DNA from: Hyunsoonleella jejuensis
GTDB lineage: Bacteria; Bacteroidota; Bacteroidia; Flavobacteriales; Flavobacteriaceae
NCBI RefSeq assembly: GCF_900111025.1
Contig: NZ_FOFN01000004.1
Span: 62,001-126,000, forward strand
DNA length: 64,000 bases
Reading direction: 5' to 3'
The notes below the pieces were generated by a model, which made no database searches, was not told the origin of the DNA, and was given only the letters and a program-made list of their open reading frames with translations. This document shows, one piece after another, positions 29,940 to 38,545 of this stretch (position 1 is its first letter; the number at the start of each line of letters is the position of its first letter). Both the position numbers and the translations under genes were made by a program.

Positions 29940-30578
29940 ATGAAAAGATTAATTACCATTATATGCGTTGTGTTCATCGGCTTATCCGGATTTTCTCAAA
30001 ATAAAGGCAAAACTTTATTAAATGAGGTTTCAGAAAAAGTGAAGAACTACGATAATATTTTTATCGATTTTAAGTACATTCTTGAAAATACTGCCGAAAA
30101 CATCAAACAGGAAACCCGTGGCGATGTTGTACTGGAAGGTGAAAAGTATAAATTAAACATACTAGGTATTACACGTCTTTATGATGGTAAAACACTTTAT
30201 ACCATTAGTCCGGAAGATGAGGAAGTAACCATTAGTACTCAAGCAGAAGATGAAGCAGATGCGATAACGCCAAGTAAAATGCTATCTTTTTATGAGGATG
30301 GTTATACCTACGCCATGGATATTGTTCAAAACATACAAGGTAGAAAAATACAATATGTGAAATTAACACCCATAGACTCCAATTCCGAAATAGAATATAT
30401 CCTATTAGGTGTCGATGCTACTACGAAACACATCTACAATTTAATTCAAATTGGTAAAAACGGAACTAAAACGACCTTAATCGTTAATTCTTTCAGAACT
30501 AACGAACCGTTGTCAAAAACCTTATTTACCTTTGAAGAAGATAAATATCAAGATTATTACATCAATAAAATTGATTAG
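29940..30578 (+). CDS. lolA: outer-membrane lipoprotein carrier protein LolA
   Basis: This 212-residue periplasmic chaperone carries lipoproteins from LolCDE to the outer membrane. The signal peptide is KRLITIICVVFIGLSGFSQ. The LolA fold follows, with FKYILENTAENIKQETRGDV, YDGKTLYTISPEDEEV, SKMLSFYEDGYTY and a long beta barrel to the end. I start at 29940; an upstream ATG at 29904 would overlap ftsK and hide the signal peptide. It sits between ftsK and an LptF/G-type permease, an envelope-assembly cluster. Confidence 0.9.
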   Translation: MKRLITIICVVFIGLSGFSQNKGKTLLNEVSEKVKNYDNIFIDFKYILENTAENIKQETRGDVVLEGEKYKLNILGITRLYDGKTLYTISPEDEEVTISTQAEDEADAITPSKMLSFYEDGYTYAMDIVQNIQGRKIQYVKLTPIDSNSEIEYILLGVDATTKHIYNLIQIGKNGTKTTLIVNSFRTNEPLSKTLFTFEEDKYQDYYINKID

Positions 30579-30592
30579 GTAGTCGCCTTCTT

Positions 30593-33049
30593 GTGAAAAT
30601 ACTAGACCGTTACATACTTACCACCTACCTGAGAACCTTTTTAAGTGTTTTTACTATTTTACTACTCATTTTTGTACTGCAAATGATATGGCTGTACATT
30701 AAAGAGTTAGCAGGAAAAGACTTGGATTTAAATACCATAATGAAATTTATTATTTACGGACTTCCAAAGCTTATTCCGCTAGTATTGCCGCTTACCATTT
30801 TGTTAACCTCGATTATGGTATTTGGTAATTTTGCCGAAAACTATGAGTTTGCCGCCATGAAATCTACGGGCATCTCATTACAACGTGCTATGGCAAGTTT
30901 AAGTGTTTTCATCGTAGCTTTAGGATTTGTAACCTTCTGGTTTTCTAATAATGTTATCCCTTGGGGCGAATATAACTTCTTTAACCTAAGAAAAAATTTA
31001 GCCAAAGTGAAGCCCTCTATGGCGATTGCCGAAGGGCAATTTAATGAGATTGAATCTACACCCTACAATATAAAAGTTGCTAAAAAAACCGGTGATAAAG
31101 GTCAGTATTTAGAAGGAGTCGTTATCCACAAGAAATCTGCAGATAACAGAAGAAATGCTACAACGATAACCGCTAAAACTGGAGAACTCGTTAGTAGCGA
31201 AAAATCTGATGTTTTAAAATTAGTGCTCTATGATGGTAATTTTTACGAAGATGTATACCCTAAAAAAATAAAGGATCGCAAAAAATATCCTTTTGCTAAA
31301 AGTAGTTTTGAAACATACACCATGAATATAGATTTGTCTAACCTCAACACCGTTGATATAGATGACAAATCCTATTCCAATAAGTACAACATGTTGAATG
31401 TTTCAGAACTCGACTATACCATAGACTCACTTACTATTCAACACGATAAAAATATTGAAGAGTTTGGTAAAGTGATGTTTCAACGCTCAAGTTTTGGCAA
31501 GGTTATTACTCCAATAGAAAATATTGATGTAAAAAAAGATGTTGACATAGATGAAGATGAAGCAGAAGTTGAAAAAGCTATAAGCGTAAAACAGCGCCCA
31601 ATTCCATTAGACTCTGTATATGCTGGCGAACTACAAGATTTATTCAAAACTCAAAAGAATTCTCAATTTGTAAATAATGCCATTAGTGCCGTAAATAGTA
31701 TTGATCAACTTATAAAAAATAAAAAAACATCCTTAGATCCTAAGAAGAAATGGTACAGCAGGCACATTATTTCTTTTCATGAAAAGTTAGCCTTACCCTT
31801 TGCCTGTATCATATTATTTTTTGTTGGAGCACCTTTAGGAGCTTTAATAAGAAAAGGAGGTATTGGCCTACCAATGGTTATAGCCATTTTACTTTTTTTA
31901 ACCTATCATTTTATTGGGATTTTTGCCATGAACAGTGCAAAAAATGGTAGCTTTAATCCAATTTTAGCAAGCTGGTTTTCTACTTTAATTATGCTGCCTT
32001 TGGGTATATTTTTAACTAAAAAAGCTACTGCTGATAGAGGACTGTTTGAAACAGAAGGCGTTTTAGAACCACTTAAAAAGCTCTTAGGAATTAAGAAAAA
32101 AGACATTGAGATAGACACCTCGGTTTTTGAAGATGACACAGATGAATACGCTACTTTAAGCTCGTATGATGATAACGAACTTATAAAGGTTATTAAAAAT
32201 TACCGACAATATAATTACTCTAGAACCCACAGAAATACTGCAGTTGCTATTTTAAATTCTAGAGGCATTACCAATCAACAACTAAAGTTTAGTGGAAATT
32301 TCGATAATCAGAAATTTGTAGAAGGCATCAGGCTAAAGTATAAGTTTGACGAAGACTCTAAACTAGCATTTATACTTTATGTAATTGCCATTCCGCTTAT
32401 GCTTGTTGGAAAAATTTTAGAAAACAATAAATTTTCTGTCTTAGGACTATCCTTGTTTATAATCGGAGTTATAATTGGCATCGTATATTTATTTGCGCTT
32501 ATTAAATCATTTATAAGCAGTTCTAACCTCAATAAGCATTTGGGTAAGGAATCGGGGACTAATGCCATACTTTTTTTATTATTTGGCTTACCCCTATATT
32601 TTATATTTTACCTCTATCAAAAGAGAGCAACGCGTGAAGCACTGTACTTGAATCCTAAAAAGACATTTAGAAAAACGTCTGAAATTGATGTTCCAGAACC
32701 AAAGCATATCAACATAGCCGAAATATCTTCAACATTGAAGGATTATAAAGCGCATTCATTGTTTAGCATTATACTTTATAGTTTGGGGGTAGTTTTGTTA
32801 GTCCTATTCTTTGTATTTAAAAACAACAAACTACCGTCTTTACAATCAGCTTCTATCGAATTAAGTCTAATCGCTTTGGCGTTATTTATCATATATTATG
32901 TTAAATCTATCTTAAACCTGTACAAGATTTACAAAACTGATGCCTTATCAAACGAAAAACCAAAGGTTTTTCTTTTAATGTTTGGGCTTCCGTTTTATGT
33001 GATAACCCACTTTATACTACAGCAAAAAATTAAAAACGATATAGAATAA
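30593..33049 (+). CDS. LptF/LptG family permease with duplicated C-terminal membrane domain
   Basis: The N-terminal ~480 residues are a normal YjgP/YjgQ (LptF/G) permease that, with LptB, extracts lipopolysaccharide. Two N-terminal helices (MKILDRYILTTYLRTFLSVF), a large periplasmic domain and C-terminal helices (LALPFACIILFFVGAPLGAL, RKGGIGLPMVIAILLFL) are seen. About 330 extra residues follow with roughly six more membrane helices. These seem to form two related halves, each ending in a similar motif (LFGLPLYFIFYLYQKR and MFGLPFYVITHFILQQK). Total 818 residues is long for the family. Translation starts at GTG 30593. Confidence 0.88.
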   Translation: MKILDRYILTTYLRTFLSVFTILLLIFVLQMIWLYIKELAGKDLDLNTIMKFIIYGLPKLIPLVLPLTILLTSIMVFGNFAENYEFAAMKSTGISLQRAMASLSVFIVALGFVTFWFSNNVIPWGEYNFFNLRKNLAKVKPSMAIAEGQFNEIESTPYNIKVAKKTGDKGQYLEGVVIHKKSADNRRNATTITAKTGELVSSEKSDVLKLVLYDGNFYEDVYPKKIKDRKKYPFAKSSFETYTMNIDLSNLNTVDIDDKSYSNKYNMLNVSELDYTIDSLTIQHDKNIEEFGKVMFQRSSFGKVITPIENIDVKKDVDIDEDEAEVEKAISVKQRPIPLDSVYAGELQDLFKTQKNSQFVNNAISAVNSIDQLIKNKKTSLDPKKKWYSRHIISFHEKLALPFACIILFFVGAPLGALIRKGGIGLPMVIAILLFLTYHFIGIFAMNSAKNGSFNPILASWFSTLIMLPLGIFLTKKATADRGLFETEGVLEPLKKLLGIKKKDIEIDTSVFEDDTDEYATLSSYDDNELIKVIKNYRQYNYSRTHRNTAVAILNSRGITNQQLKFSGNFDNQKFVEGIRLKYKFDEDSKLAFILYVIAIPLMLVGKILENNKFSVLGLSLFIIGVIIGIVYLFALIKSFISSSNLNKHLGKESGTNAILFLLFGLPLYFIFYLYQKRATREALYLNPKKTFRKTSEIDVPEPKHINIAEISSTLKDYKAHSLFSIILYSLGVVLLVLFFVFKNNKLPSLQSASIELSLIALALFIIYYVKSILNLYKIYKTDALSNEKPKVFLLMFGLPFYVITHFILQQKIKNDIE

Positions 33050-33077
33050 TTCATTTTATAGAGTTTAAAATAAGCAA

Positions 33078-33085
33078 TATCTTTG
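33078..33085 (+). promoter_or_regulatory. -7 element (TATCTTTG) of ribB
   Basis: A perfect TAnnTTTG. Transcription from it would start near 33091, so it favours the ATG at 33108 over the ATG at 33090. Confidence 0.5.
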
Positions 33086-33107
33086 CAAAATGATATTTGA
33101 AGATTCC

Positions 33108-34253
33108 ATGACTACAGAAAACACCACACAATTTCAATTAAATTCTATTCATGATGCTATAGAAGATATAAGAAACGGCAAGGTTATTATTGTTGTAGAT
33201 GACCAAAACCGTGAAAATGAAGGTGATTTTGTAGCTGCAGCAGAAAAAGTTACACCACAAATGATAAACTTTATGGCTACTCATGGTCGTGGTCTTATTT
33301 GTGCGCCACTAACCGAAAACCGCTGTAAGGATTTGGAGTTACATATGATGGTACACAACAATACCGATCCTATGGAAACGGCTTTCACAGTGTCGGTAGA
33401 CTTGCGTGGAAATGGTGTTACTACAGGAATTTCTGCAGTAGACAGAGCGAAAACAGTTAAAGCGCTAATTGATGATACCACAAAACCGTTTGAGCTGGCC
33501 AGACCAGGGCATATTTTTCCATTAGTAGCCAAAGAAGGTGGTGTACTTAGAAGAACAGGGCACACCGAAGCTGCTATAGATTTTGCTAGATTAGCCGGTT
33601 TAGAACCTGCTGGCGTTATTGTTGAGATAATGAACGAAGATGGCACCATGGCGCGCTTACCGCAACTTATTAAAGTTGCAAAAAAATTCGATCTTAAAAT
33701 AGTTTCTATTGAAGACCTAGTGGCCTACAGAATGCAACACGATTCTTTAATTGAAAAAAAGGAAGACTTCGAAATACATACACGTTTTGGTGATTTTAGA
33801 TTACGCGCCTACAAACAAACCACCAATAATCAAATACATATAGCCTTAACTAAAGGGCAATGGAAAAATGATGAATCTGTTTTAACACGCATTAACTCTA
33901 CTTTAATTAATAATGATGTACTTGGTACGCTGACCAACAATAGTGATGAACAGCTTAATGCAATGTTTAAAACAGTGAATGATTTTGGTAAAGGCGCCAT
34001 CATTTTTATTAATCAGGAAATACAGGCTACGAATATTTTAAATAGGTTATCATTTTTAAAAGAACATCAAGAGCCAAACAAAGTGCTAAAAGCACCAAGA
34101 ATTAATATGGATACCAGAGATTTTGGTATTGGCGCCCAAATTCTACATGACTTAAACATTCATAAGTTAAGACTGATTTCTAACAGTGAAAAAACAAAAC
34201 GTGTTGGCATGATTGGTTATGGGTTAGAGATTGTAGAGTATGTGAATTATTAA
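33108..34253 (+). CDS. ribB: 3,4-dihydroxy-2-butanone-4-phosphate synthase with degenerate GTP cyclohydrolase II-like domain
   Basis: This 381-residue RibBA-type chain makes the four-carbon precursor of riboflavin from ribulose 5-phosphate. The RibB half (about residues 10-215) is intact: VIIVVDDQNRENEGDFVAAA, GRGLICAPLT, RPGHIFPLVAKEGGVLRRTG-H-TEA and the acidic metal site. The C-terminal half keeps the RibA fold (FRLRAYK, TRDFGIGAQILHDLNIHKL) but lacks the Zn-binding Cys-rich motif (S-RCDCG-QL). The matching region reads VLTRINSTLINNDVLGTL, so it cannot hydrolyse GTP in the normal way. I use the ATG at 33108 because of the promoter position. Confidence 0.92.
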   Translation: MTTENTTQFQLNSIHDAIEDIRNGKVIIVVDDQNRENEGDFVAAAEKVTPQMINFMATHGRGLICAPLTENRCKDLELHMMVHNNTDPMETAFTVSVDLRGNGVTTGISAVDRAKTVKALIDDTTKPFELARPGHIFPLVAKEGGVLRRTGHTEAAIDFARLAGLEPAGVIVEIMNEDGTMARLPQLIKVAKKFDLKIVSIEDLVAYRMQHDSLIEKKEDFEIHTRFGDFRLRAYKQTTNNQIHIALTKGQWKNDESVLTRINSTLINNDVLGTLTNNSDEQLNAMFKTVNDFGKGAIIFINQEIQATNILNRLSFLKEHQEPNKVLKAPRINMDTRDFGIGAQILHDLNIHKLRLISNSEKTKRVGMIGYGLEIVEYVNY

Positions 34254-34255
34254 AA

Positions 34256-34293
34256 AAAGAGGAGTGCTTTGCTAATTAACAACTCCCCTTTTG
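34256..34293. terminator. terminator between ribB and the convergent T9SS gene
   Basis: AAAAG-A-GGAGT pairs with AACTCC-C-CTTTT around an AT loop, ending in TTTTG. Imperfect, but placed between converging genes. Confidence 0.5.
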
Positions 34294-34310
34294 TTACAAT
34301 TGATGTTTCT

Positions 34311-35456
34311 TTATGATTTCTGAATGACTATTCTTCTAGTTGCCGTGTTATTATCATTAAATACCTTCAGTAAATACACTCCTGATTTTAGGTTTTCAAT
34401 ATTCAATTGATGCGTTTTTGAGACTTCTAAAACTTTATGCCCCAAAACATTGAATAATTGTATGTTTTCAATTGAAAATTTTGATGAGATATTTATTACA
34501 TCTTTTGCAGGGTTTGGGTAAACTTTAAAGTTTGTTTTATTGAAATAATCTGTACTTAAACTAAAAGGTGCAGCAACAGAAAATGTTTTCTCTTCCTTAT
34601 AGTAGAAATTCCATCCTGGATTCGGCGAATTCCAGGATTCGAAAGTATATACTGTTTTATTGCCATTACTATCATAAGTACTAGAATCTCTATCTTCATT
34701 AACCCATGAAGAACCATTCCATACCTGTGTAAGCAATTGAGTTTCTAGTCCATTGGAATCATAAGTAAAAAATGTTATGTCTGAATTTTCCCATATACTA
34801 CCATTATATTCTTCGGATAGTGTCTCAATAATTCTATTATTTCCAACGTCATATGTTGCAGTAATTCTTTCAGATTGACTCCAAGCATTGGCAACCCAGT
34901 CGTAAAATAAAACGCTCATGGGCTTTCCTGGTGCCATATACGTATAAACTGCTTGTTCTACATTATCCCATTGGTTTGTACTGGTATTCCATTGTTGATT
35001 GGTTTGTTTTCCAACATCAGAACCCGAATAATCTTCATATAGATTTCTAAAACTATTTATATAGGACATTGAAATAAAGTTGTATATTTTATAAACTTCA
35101 TCTATCAAATTGCCCGAAGCGTCATAAGTGTATTCGTCTAAGCTATTCTCCACCCATTCGTTGGAAACGCTATTCCAAAATTGCAGTTCGTCAGATATAA
35201 TATTATTATTTGCGTCATACACTTTTATGTTTTGGTAAGCCAGTTCCATACCTGGCATGCTATAACCCGTTATTTTAGTTTCCTTATTACCGTTATTGGC
35301 AAATTCGAATTCTTCCAATAGTTCTAATTCCCAATCGTTTGCCGCAGTATCCCAAGTAAAAATACTTTTTGTATCGGTTTTATACGTTTGTGAAAAAGTA
35401 AAAAATGAGTTTAAAATGAAAAGTAAAAAAATTGAGTAGTGTAAAAATTGTTTCAT
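34311..35456 (-). CDS. secreted YD-repeat-like protein with T9SS type A sorting domain
   Basis: This 381-residue protein has a signal peptide (LHYSIFLLFILNSFFTFSQ). The body is built of six or so degenerate repeats of about 35-45 residues pairing a Trp-rich strand with a YD-like turn, for example NGSSWVNEDRDSSTYDSNGN and VWNGSSWVN. The C-terminal ~75 residues are a T9SS sorting domain (FKVYPNPAKDVINISS, IQLFNVLGHKVLEVSKT, IENLKSGVYLLKVFND). It should be secreted to the cell surface; adhesive or structural roles are typical but unproven. It is convergent with ribB. Confidence 0.85.
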   Translation of the reverse strand: MKQFLHYSIFLLFILNSFFTFSQTYKTDTKSIFTWDTAANDWELELLEEFEFANNGNKETKITGYSMPGMELAYQNIKVYDANNNIISDELQFWNSVSNEWVENSLDEYTYDASGNLIDEVYKIYNFISMSYINSFRNLYEDYSGSDVGKQTNQQWNTSTNQWDNVEQAVYTYMAPGKPMSVLFYDWVANAWSQSERITATYDVGNNRIIETLSEEYNGSIWENSDITFFTYDSNGLETQLLTQVWNGSSWVNEDRDSSTYDSNGNKTVYTFESWNSPNPGWNFYYKEEKTFSVAAPFSLSTDYFNKTNFKVYPNPAKDVINISSKFSIENIQLFNVLGHKVLEVSKTHQLNIENLKSGVYLLKVFNDNNTATRRIVIQKS

Positions 35457-35739
35457 AATTAATAGCTTTATAATGGATTAATATTAATACATCGTAATGA
35501 ACCTAAATTATCATCATTTAAAGTTCAATTAAAAATTTCCTGCGAATACTATCAAGAAATTATTATGGGGGTGCTATTAATTAAAACAAACAGGTTGCGA
35601 AGCTCAATAAATCATAAAACTTCTTTTTTAAAAGACTTCAGACTCACTAAGTTAATATTTTATAAGAAGTTTTAAAAACAATTCTGTAAATTTTAAAAAA
35701 AATAAAAAGTCAACGTGGTCACAATAAACATACTAATAC
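35457..35739. other. AT-rich intergenic region without gene
   Basis: Nothing is open for any useful length. The only structure is a 10-base inverted repeat AAAACTTCTT/AAGAAGTTTT (about 35616-35668) with a long loop. It holds the promoter of the minus-strand T9SS gene, which I could not place. Confidence 0.5.
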
Positions 35740-35922
35740 TCAATTTTTTATAAATTTTTTAATCTCAATTTTTTGATTTGAGTAGACATGTAGAAAATAT
35801 AAACCTGAGTTTAAATTCGTTATGTCTAATTGTTTATTCGGAGAAGATTTACGAAATATCATAGCACCTAAAATTGAGTAGACTTCAATTTTATCAATCT
35901 TTTTTTTGTTTTTATACTTAGA
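35740..35922 (-). pseudogene. remnant of a T9SS sorting domain (C-terminal fragment)
   Basis: Sixty minus-strand codons, open from just after a stop at 35923-35925 to a TGA at 35740, read as the last part of a T9SS type A sorting domain: KIEVYSILGAMIFRKSS, then DITNLNSGLYFLHVYSNQK and IKKFIKN. The upstream YPNP motif, the protein body and any start codon are missing. It is therefore the tail of a lost secreted protein next to a living one. Confidence 0.75.
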
Positions 35923-36042
35923 TTAATTTTGTGTAGTTGTAACGCATAGCTTTCATCTATATTTTAAAGCTATCATTTACACTTTAAAAACTAGAATATT
36001 ACACCACTACAAAAACCATACAAACTTAATAGGATAAAGAAA

Positions 36043-37239
36043 TTAAGATACAACCTTCTTAATGACCTTACACATTGTGTTGGCCCTTGCTTGTGCTTCA
36101 TCTTCCGTCCAAGATAATTTTATCAGGCACGATATATTTCTTCCAATAAAAAAATCAGACTTTGAGAAATCTTGGTATTTTAATTTGGATAAGCCTGTTT
36201 TTACATCTTCAGAAATTGGATACAGTGATTTTAAATCTTTTAAATGATCCCATCTTCTAATGTAATGCCAGTTGTTATTGTAGTAATTCCAACAAGCGTC
36301 AACTCCATTATCCTTAAAACCTTGAGATACTTTTGTTGCTGTTTCTAAATCTGGTAAAAAGAAATTTAAAAAAGAGCAACTTTCTTCACCACCCTCAGGT
36401 ACAGTTCTAAACGTAACTTCTGGGATTTCGGACAGTGCATCTCTTAATATTTTAAAATTACGTTTTTGAATGCTTAAAAACTGGGGTAAGCGCTTAGCTT
36501 GTGCTAAACCTACAGCCGCATGTAATTCTGAAATTCTAAAATTATAGCCCAAAAATGGATGCGTTTCTGCTCCCCTATCGTTACCTACATGATCGTGACC
36601 ATGATCACTATAATGGTCTGCATTTATATAGTATTGTTCATTATTGGTTATTACTGCTCCTCCTTCGCCACAGGTTATGGTTTTTACAAAATCGAATGAA
36701 AAACAGCCCAAATCTGCAATACTTCCAAGGGGCTTTCCTTTGTAAGTACCTCCAATGGCTTGACATGCATCCTCTAAAACTATTAAATTATGTTTATTCG
36801 CAACCTGCTGAATAGCGTCCATATTTGCCATACTACCGCACATTTGCACTACCATGATAGCTTTAGTTTTTGGCGTAATGGCGTTTTCTATGGCTTTTGC
36901 ATTTAACCCCAATGTATCATCTATATCTGCTAACACAGGAATTGCCCCAAGCATCATAATAGCCTCAAAACTTGCTACGAATGTGAATGTAGGCATAATT
37001 ACTTCATCTCCTGCACCAACGCCAGCTGAAGCCAATGCTACCGATACTGCGGCGGTACCGCTAGACACTAATTGTACGTGTTTTGTTTGAAAGGTGTTTT
37101 GCAGTTCTTTTTCTAGTTCTTTTGCTTTCCAATGGCCTTTGCGCATACCATCAAATCCGTAGCGCATAATAACCCCATTGTCTAACACGTCGTTTACTTC
37201 TTTTCTTTCTAAATCTCCAAATAATTCAAATCCTGGCAT
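36043..37239 (-). CDS. DegT/DnrJ/EryC1/StrS family aminotransferase
   Basis: This 398-residue PLP enzyme has the family's substrate loop LVSSGTAAVSVALASAGVGAG, the cofactor Asp in IVLEDACQAIGGTYKGKPLG, the PLP-binding Lys in FSFDFVKTITCGEGGAV (where other aldolase-fold members have SFHxxK), and the late NFRISELHAAVGLAQAKRL. Such enzymes transaminate keto-sugars for surface polysaccharide. The MPGFELFG start and the RYGFDGMR motif resemble KdnA, which makes 8-amino-KDO, but I cannot confirm that; no other sugar genes are next to it. It may be part of envelope modification. Confidence 0.85.
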   Translation of the reverse strand: MPGFELFGDLERKEVNDVLDNGVIMRYGFDGMRKGHWKAKELEKELQNTFQTKHVQLVSSGTAAVSVALASAGVGAGDEVIMPTFTFVASFEAIMMLGAIPVLADIDDTLGLNAKAIENAITPKTKAIMVVQMCGSMANMDAIQQVANKHNLIVLEDACQAIGGTYKGKPLGSIADLGCFSFDFVKTITCGEGGAVITNNEQYYINADHYSDHGHDHVGNDRGAETHPFLGYNFRISELHAAVGLAQAKRLPQFLSIQKRNFKILRDALSEIPEVTFRTVPEGGEESCSFLNFFLPDLETATKVSQGFKDNGVDACWNYYNNNWHYIRRWDHLKDLKSLYPISEDVKTGLSKLKYQDFSKSDFFIGRNISCLIKLSWTEDEAQARANTMCKVIKKVVS

Positions 37240-37256
37240 TTATTTAATGTTTTTAT

Positions 37257-37376
37257 CCTAACCCGCGTTAGGGATTGTAACGGCAGCTTTTGGTCCCGCC
37301 AGGGCGGGAAACCAAAACTATTAGTGTAAAGCCCGACCCAACTGCACTGAGCTTGTCGAAGTGTTGTGGGTAACGC
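37257..37376. ncRNA. structured intergenic repeat, Flavo-1-like
   Basis: Successive stems are CCTAAC-CCGC-GTTAGG (37257-37272) and TTTTGG...CCAAAA enclosing CCCGC-CAGG-GCGGG (37288-37317). The conserved AAAGCCCGACCC follows, then CACTGAGCTTGTCGAAGTG and GGGTAACGC. The pattern CCCGCGTTAGGGATTG with AAAGCCCGACC is one I associate with a flavobacterial structured-RNA family repeated through genomes, perhaps Rfam Flavo-1. The assignment is from memory. Confidence 0.5.
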
Positions 37377-37385
37377 ACAAATAAT

Positions 37386-38018
37386 TTATAATTCTATTAC
37401 TGCTTCGTTTATTGGTTTTCTTACTTTTTTAAATTCTGAAAACATATCGTCTTCCGCTCTATAGCCTACTGGGAGTAATAGTACCGATTTTAAACCTTTA
37501 GCTTCCAATTCTAAAATCTCATCGTATTTTGAAGGTACAAAACCTTCCATGGGGCAAGCGTCTATTTTCTCCAATGCACAAACCGTCATGAGGTTGCCCA
37601 AGGCAATGTAGGCTTGTTTCGTGGACCATTGTTGACGTTCTTCTTTAGACATTTTTGACACCATAGCCATTAAGCCTTCCCGATAGGGTTTTAAAATGGT
37701 TTCAGGGGTATCCCTAATGTTTTTTATATTGTCGTAATATGTATTTATGTCGTTATCAACTATGTTTTCTTGAATGCAAATTACTAATAAATGTGAAGCT
37801 TCTGCCACTTGTTTTTGATTATAGCTATGTGCCACCAGTTTGGCTCTAATCGATTTATCTTTAACAACGAGCATTTTTATAGTTTGTAAACCATAGGATG
37901 TTGCAGTAAGGTTAAATGCCTGTTTTAAAATGTTTAGCTTTTCTAGCGATAGTATTTTAGAGTTATCAAACTTCTTAGTGGCATAGCGCCATTGTAATTG
38001 TTTTATTGTATTAGACAT
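37386..38018 (-). CDS. nitroreductase family NAD(P)H oxidoreductase
   Basis: This 210-residue FMN enzyme (NfsB-like) starts with RYATKKFDNSKILSLEKLN and contains the FMN-contact LTATSYGLQTIKMLVV, the dimer helix region YIALGNLMTVCALEKIDACP and the closing loop MEGFVPSKYDEILEL. It reduces quinones, nitro compounds or similar acceptors. It is monocistronic, separated from the aminotransferase by a structured repeat, with a TAnnTTTG promoter element close to its start. Confidence 0.92.
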   Translation of the reverse strand: MSNTIKQLQWRYATKKFDNSKILSLEKLNILKQAFNLTATSYGLQTIKMLVVKDKSIRAKLVAHSYNQKQVAEASHLLVICIQENIVDNDINTYYDNIKNIRDTPETILKPYREGLMAMVSKMSKEERQQWSTKQAYIALGNLMTVCALEKIDACPMEGFVPSKYDEILELEAKGLKSVLLLPVGYRAEDDMFSEFKKVRKPINEAVIEL

Positions 38019-38035
38019 TATAGCTTATTTTTGAA

Positions 38036-38043
38036 CAAAAATA
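38036..38043 (-). promoter_or_regulatory. -7 element (TATTTTTG, minus strand) of the nitroreductase gene
   Basis: The complement CAAAAATA lies 18 bases before the ATG. It implies a very short leader. Confidence 0.45.
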
Positions 38044-38132
38044 CGGTTTGAAATTGTCTTTTTATTGAAATGCGATATAAAATAAAGCTATGCAGAAATG
38101 GCATAAATTTATTTTAAAAAGTTGGCCATTTA

Positions 38133-38164
38133 TTTGAAAGAATTAAAAAAGGGTTCTATATTTG
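38133..38164 (+). promoter_or_regulatory. tRNA-Ser promoter (TTTG-N20-TATATTTG)
   Basis: TTTG at 38133-38136 and TATATTTG at 38157-38164 are spaced by 20 bases. This is a good Bacteroidota vegetative promoter placed about 38 bases before the tRNA. Confidence 0.75.
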
Positions 38165-38202
38165 CACGCGCATTCAAGCAAATAGCTTGATAAGGCACTC
38201 TA

Positions 38203-38287
38203 GGAGAAATGGCAGAGTGGTCGAATGCGGCAGTCTTGAAAACTGTTGAGGGTCACACCTCCGGGGGTTCGAATCCCTCTTTCTCCG
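38203..38287 (+). tRNA. tRNA-Ser (anticodon UGA)
   Basis: The 85-base sequence folds as a class II tRNA: acceptor GGAGAAA/TTTCTCC, anticodon arm CAGTCTTGAAAACTG with anticodon TGA, a long variable arm (TGAGGGTCACACCTC) and T-arm GGGGGTTCGAATCCCTC. CCA is not encoded. The McrBC island begins just after it; tRNA-Ser genes are frequent integration sites, but no repeat of the 3' end was seen further down. Confidence 0.97.
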
Positions 38288-38290
38288 CAA

Positions 38291-38322
38291 AAGCCTTGCA
38301 TTTTATGTGAGGCTTCTTTTTT
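38291..38322 (+). terminator. terminator after tRNA-Ser
   Basis: AAGCCTTGCAT pairs with ATGTGAGGCTT (two G-U) around TTT, followed by CTTTTTTTT. Confidence 0.85.
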
Positions 38323-38545
38323 TTAAATCAGTTTTCCGTAATACCCCCCTTCTAAAGAAAAGAATGATGCTATGTTAAATATTGGGGATTAATACAAAAA
38401 TGTGAAATGTAAAAGTGTTGCAGACTCAGAAACAAGCAGAATTCTTGTAAGACACATCTTAAATGGATAAAGTTTGAATCAGAAAATGTAAAATTTTGTA
38501 AAAAGTGTCCTGAAGACCAAAGTAGGTATAAAATGTAAACACTAA

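Noticed and set aside
38408-38537. Short Cys-rich open frame (CKKCPEDQSRYKM end) between tRNA-Ser and mcrB
   Set aside because: No start codon, only about 41 codons, and no family recognised.
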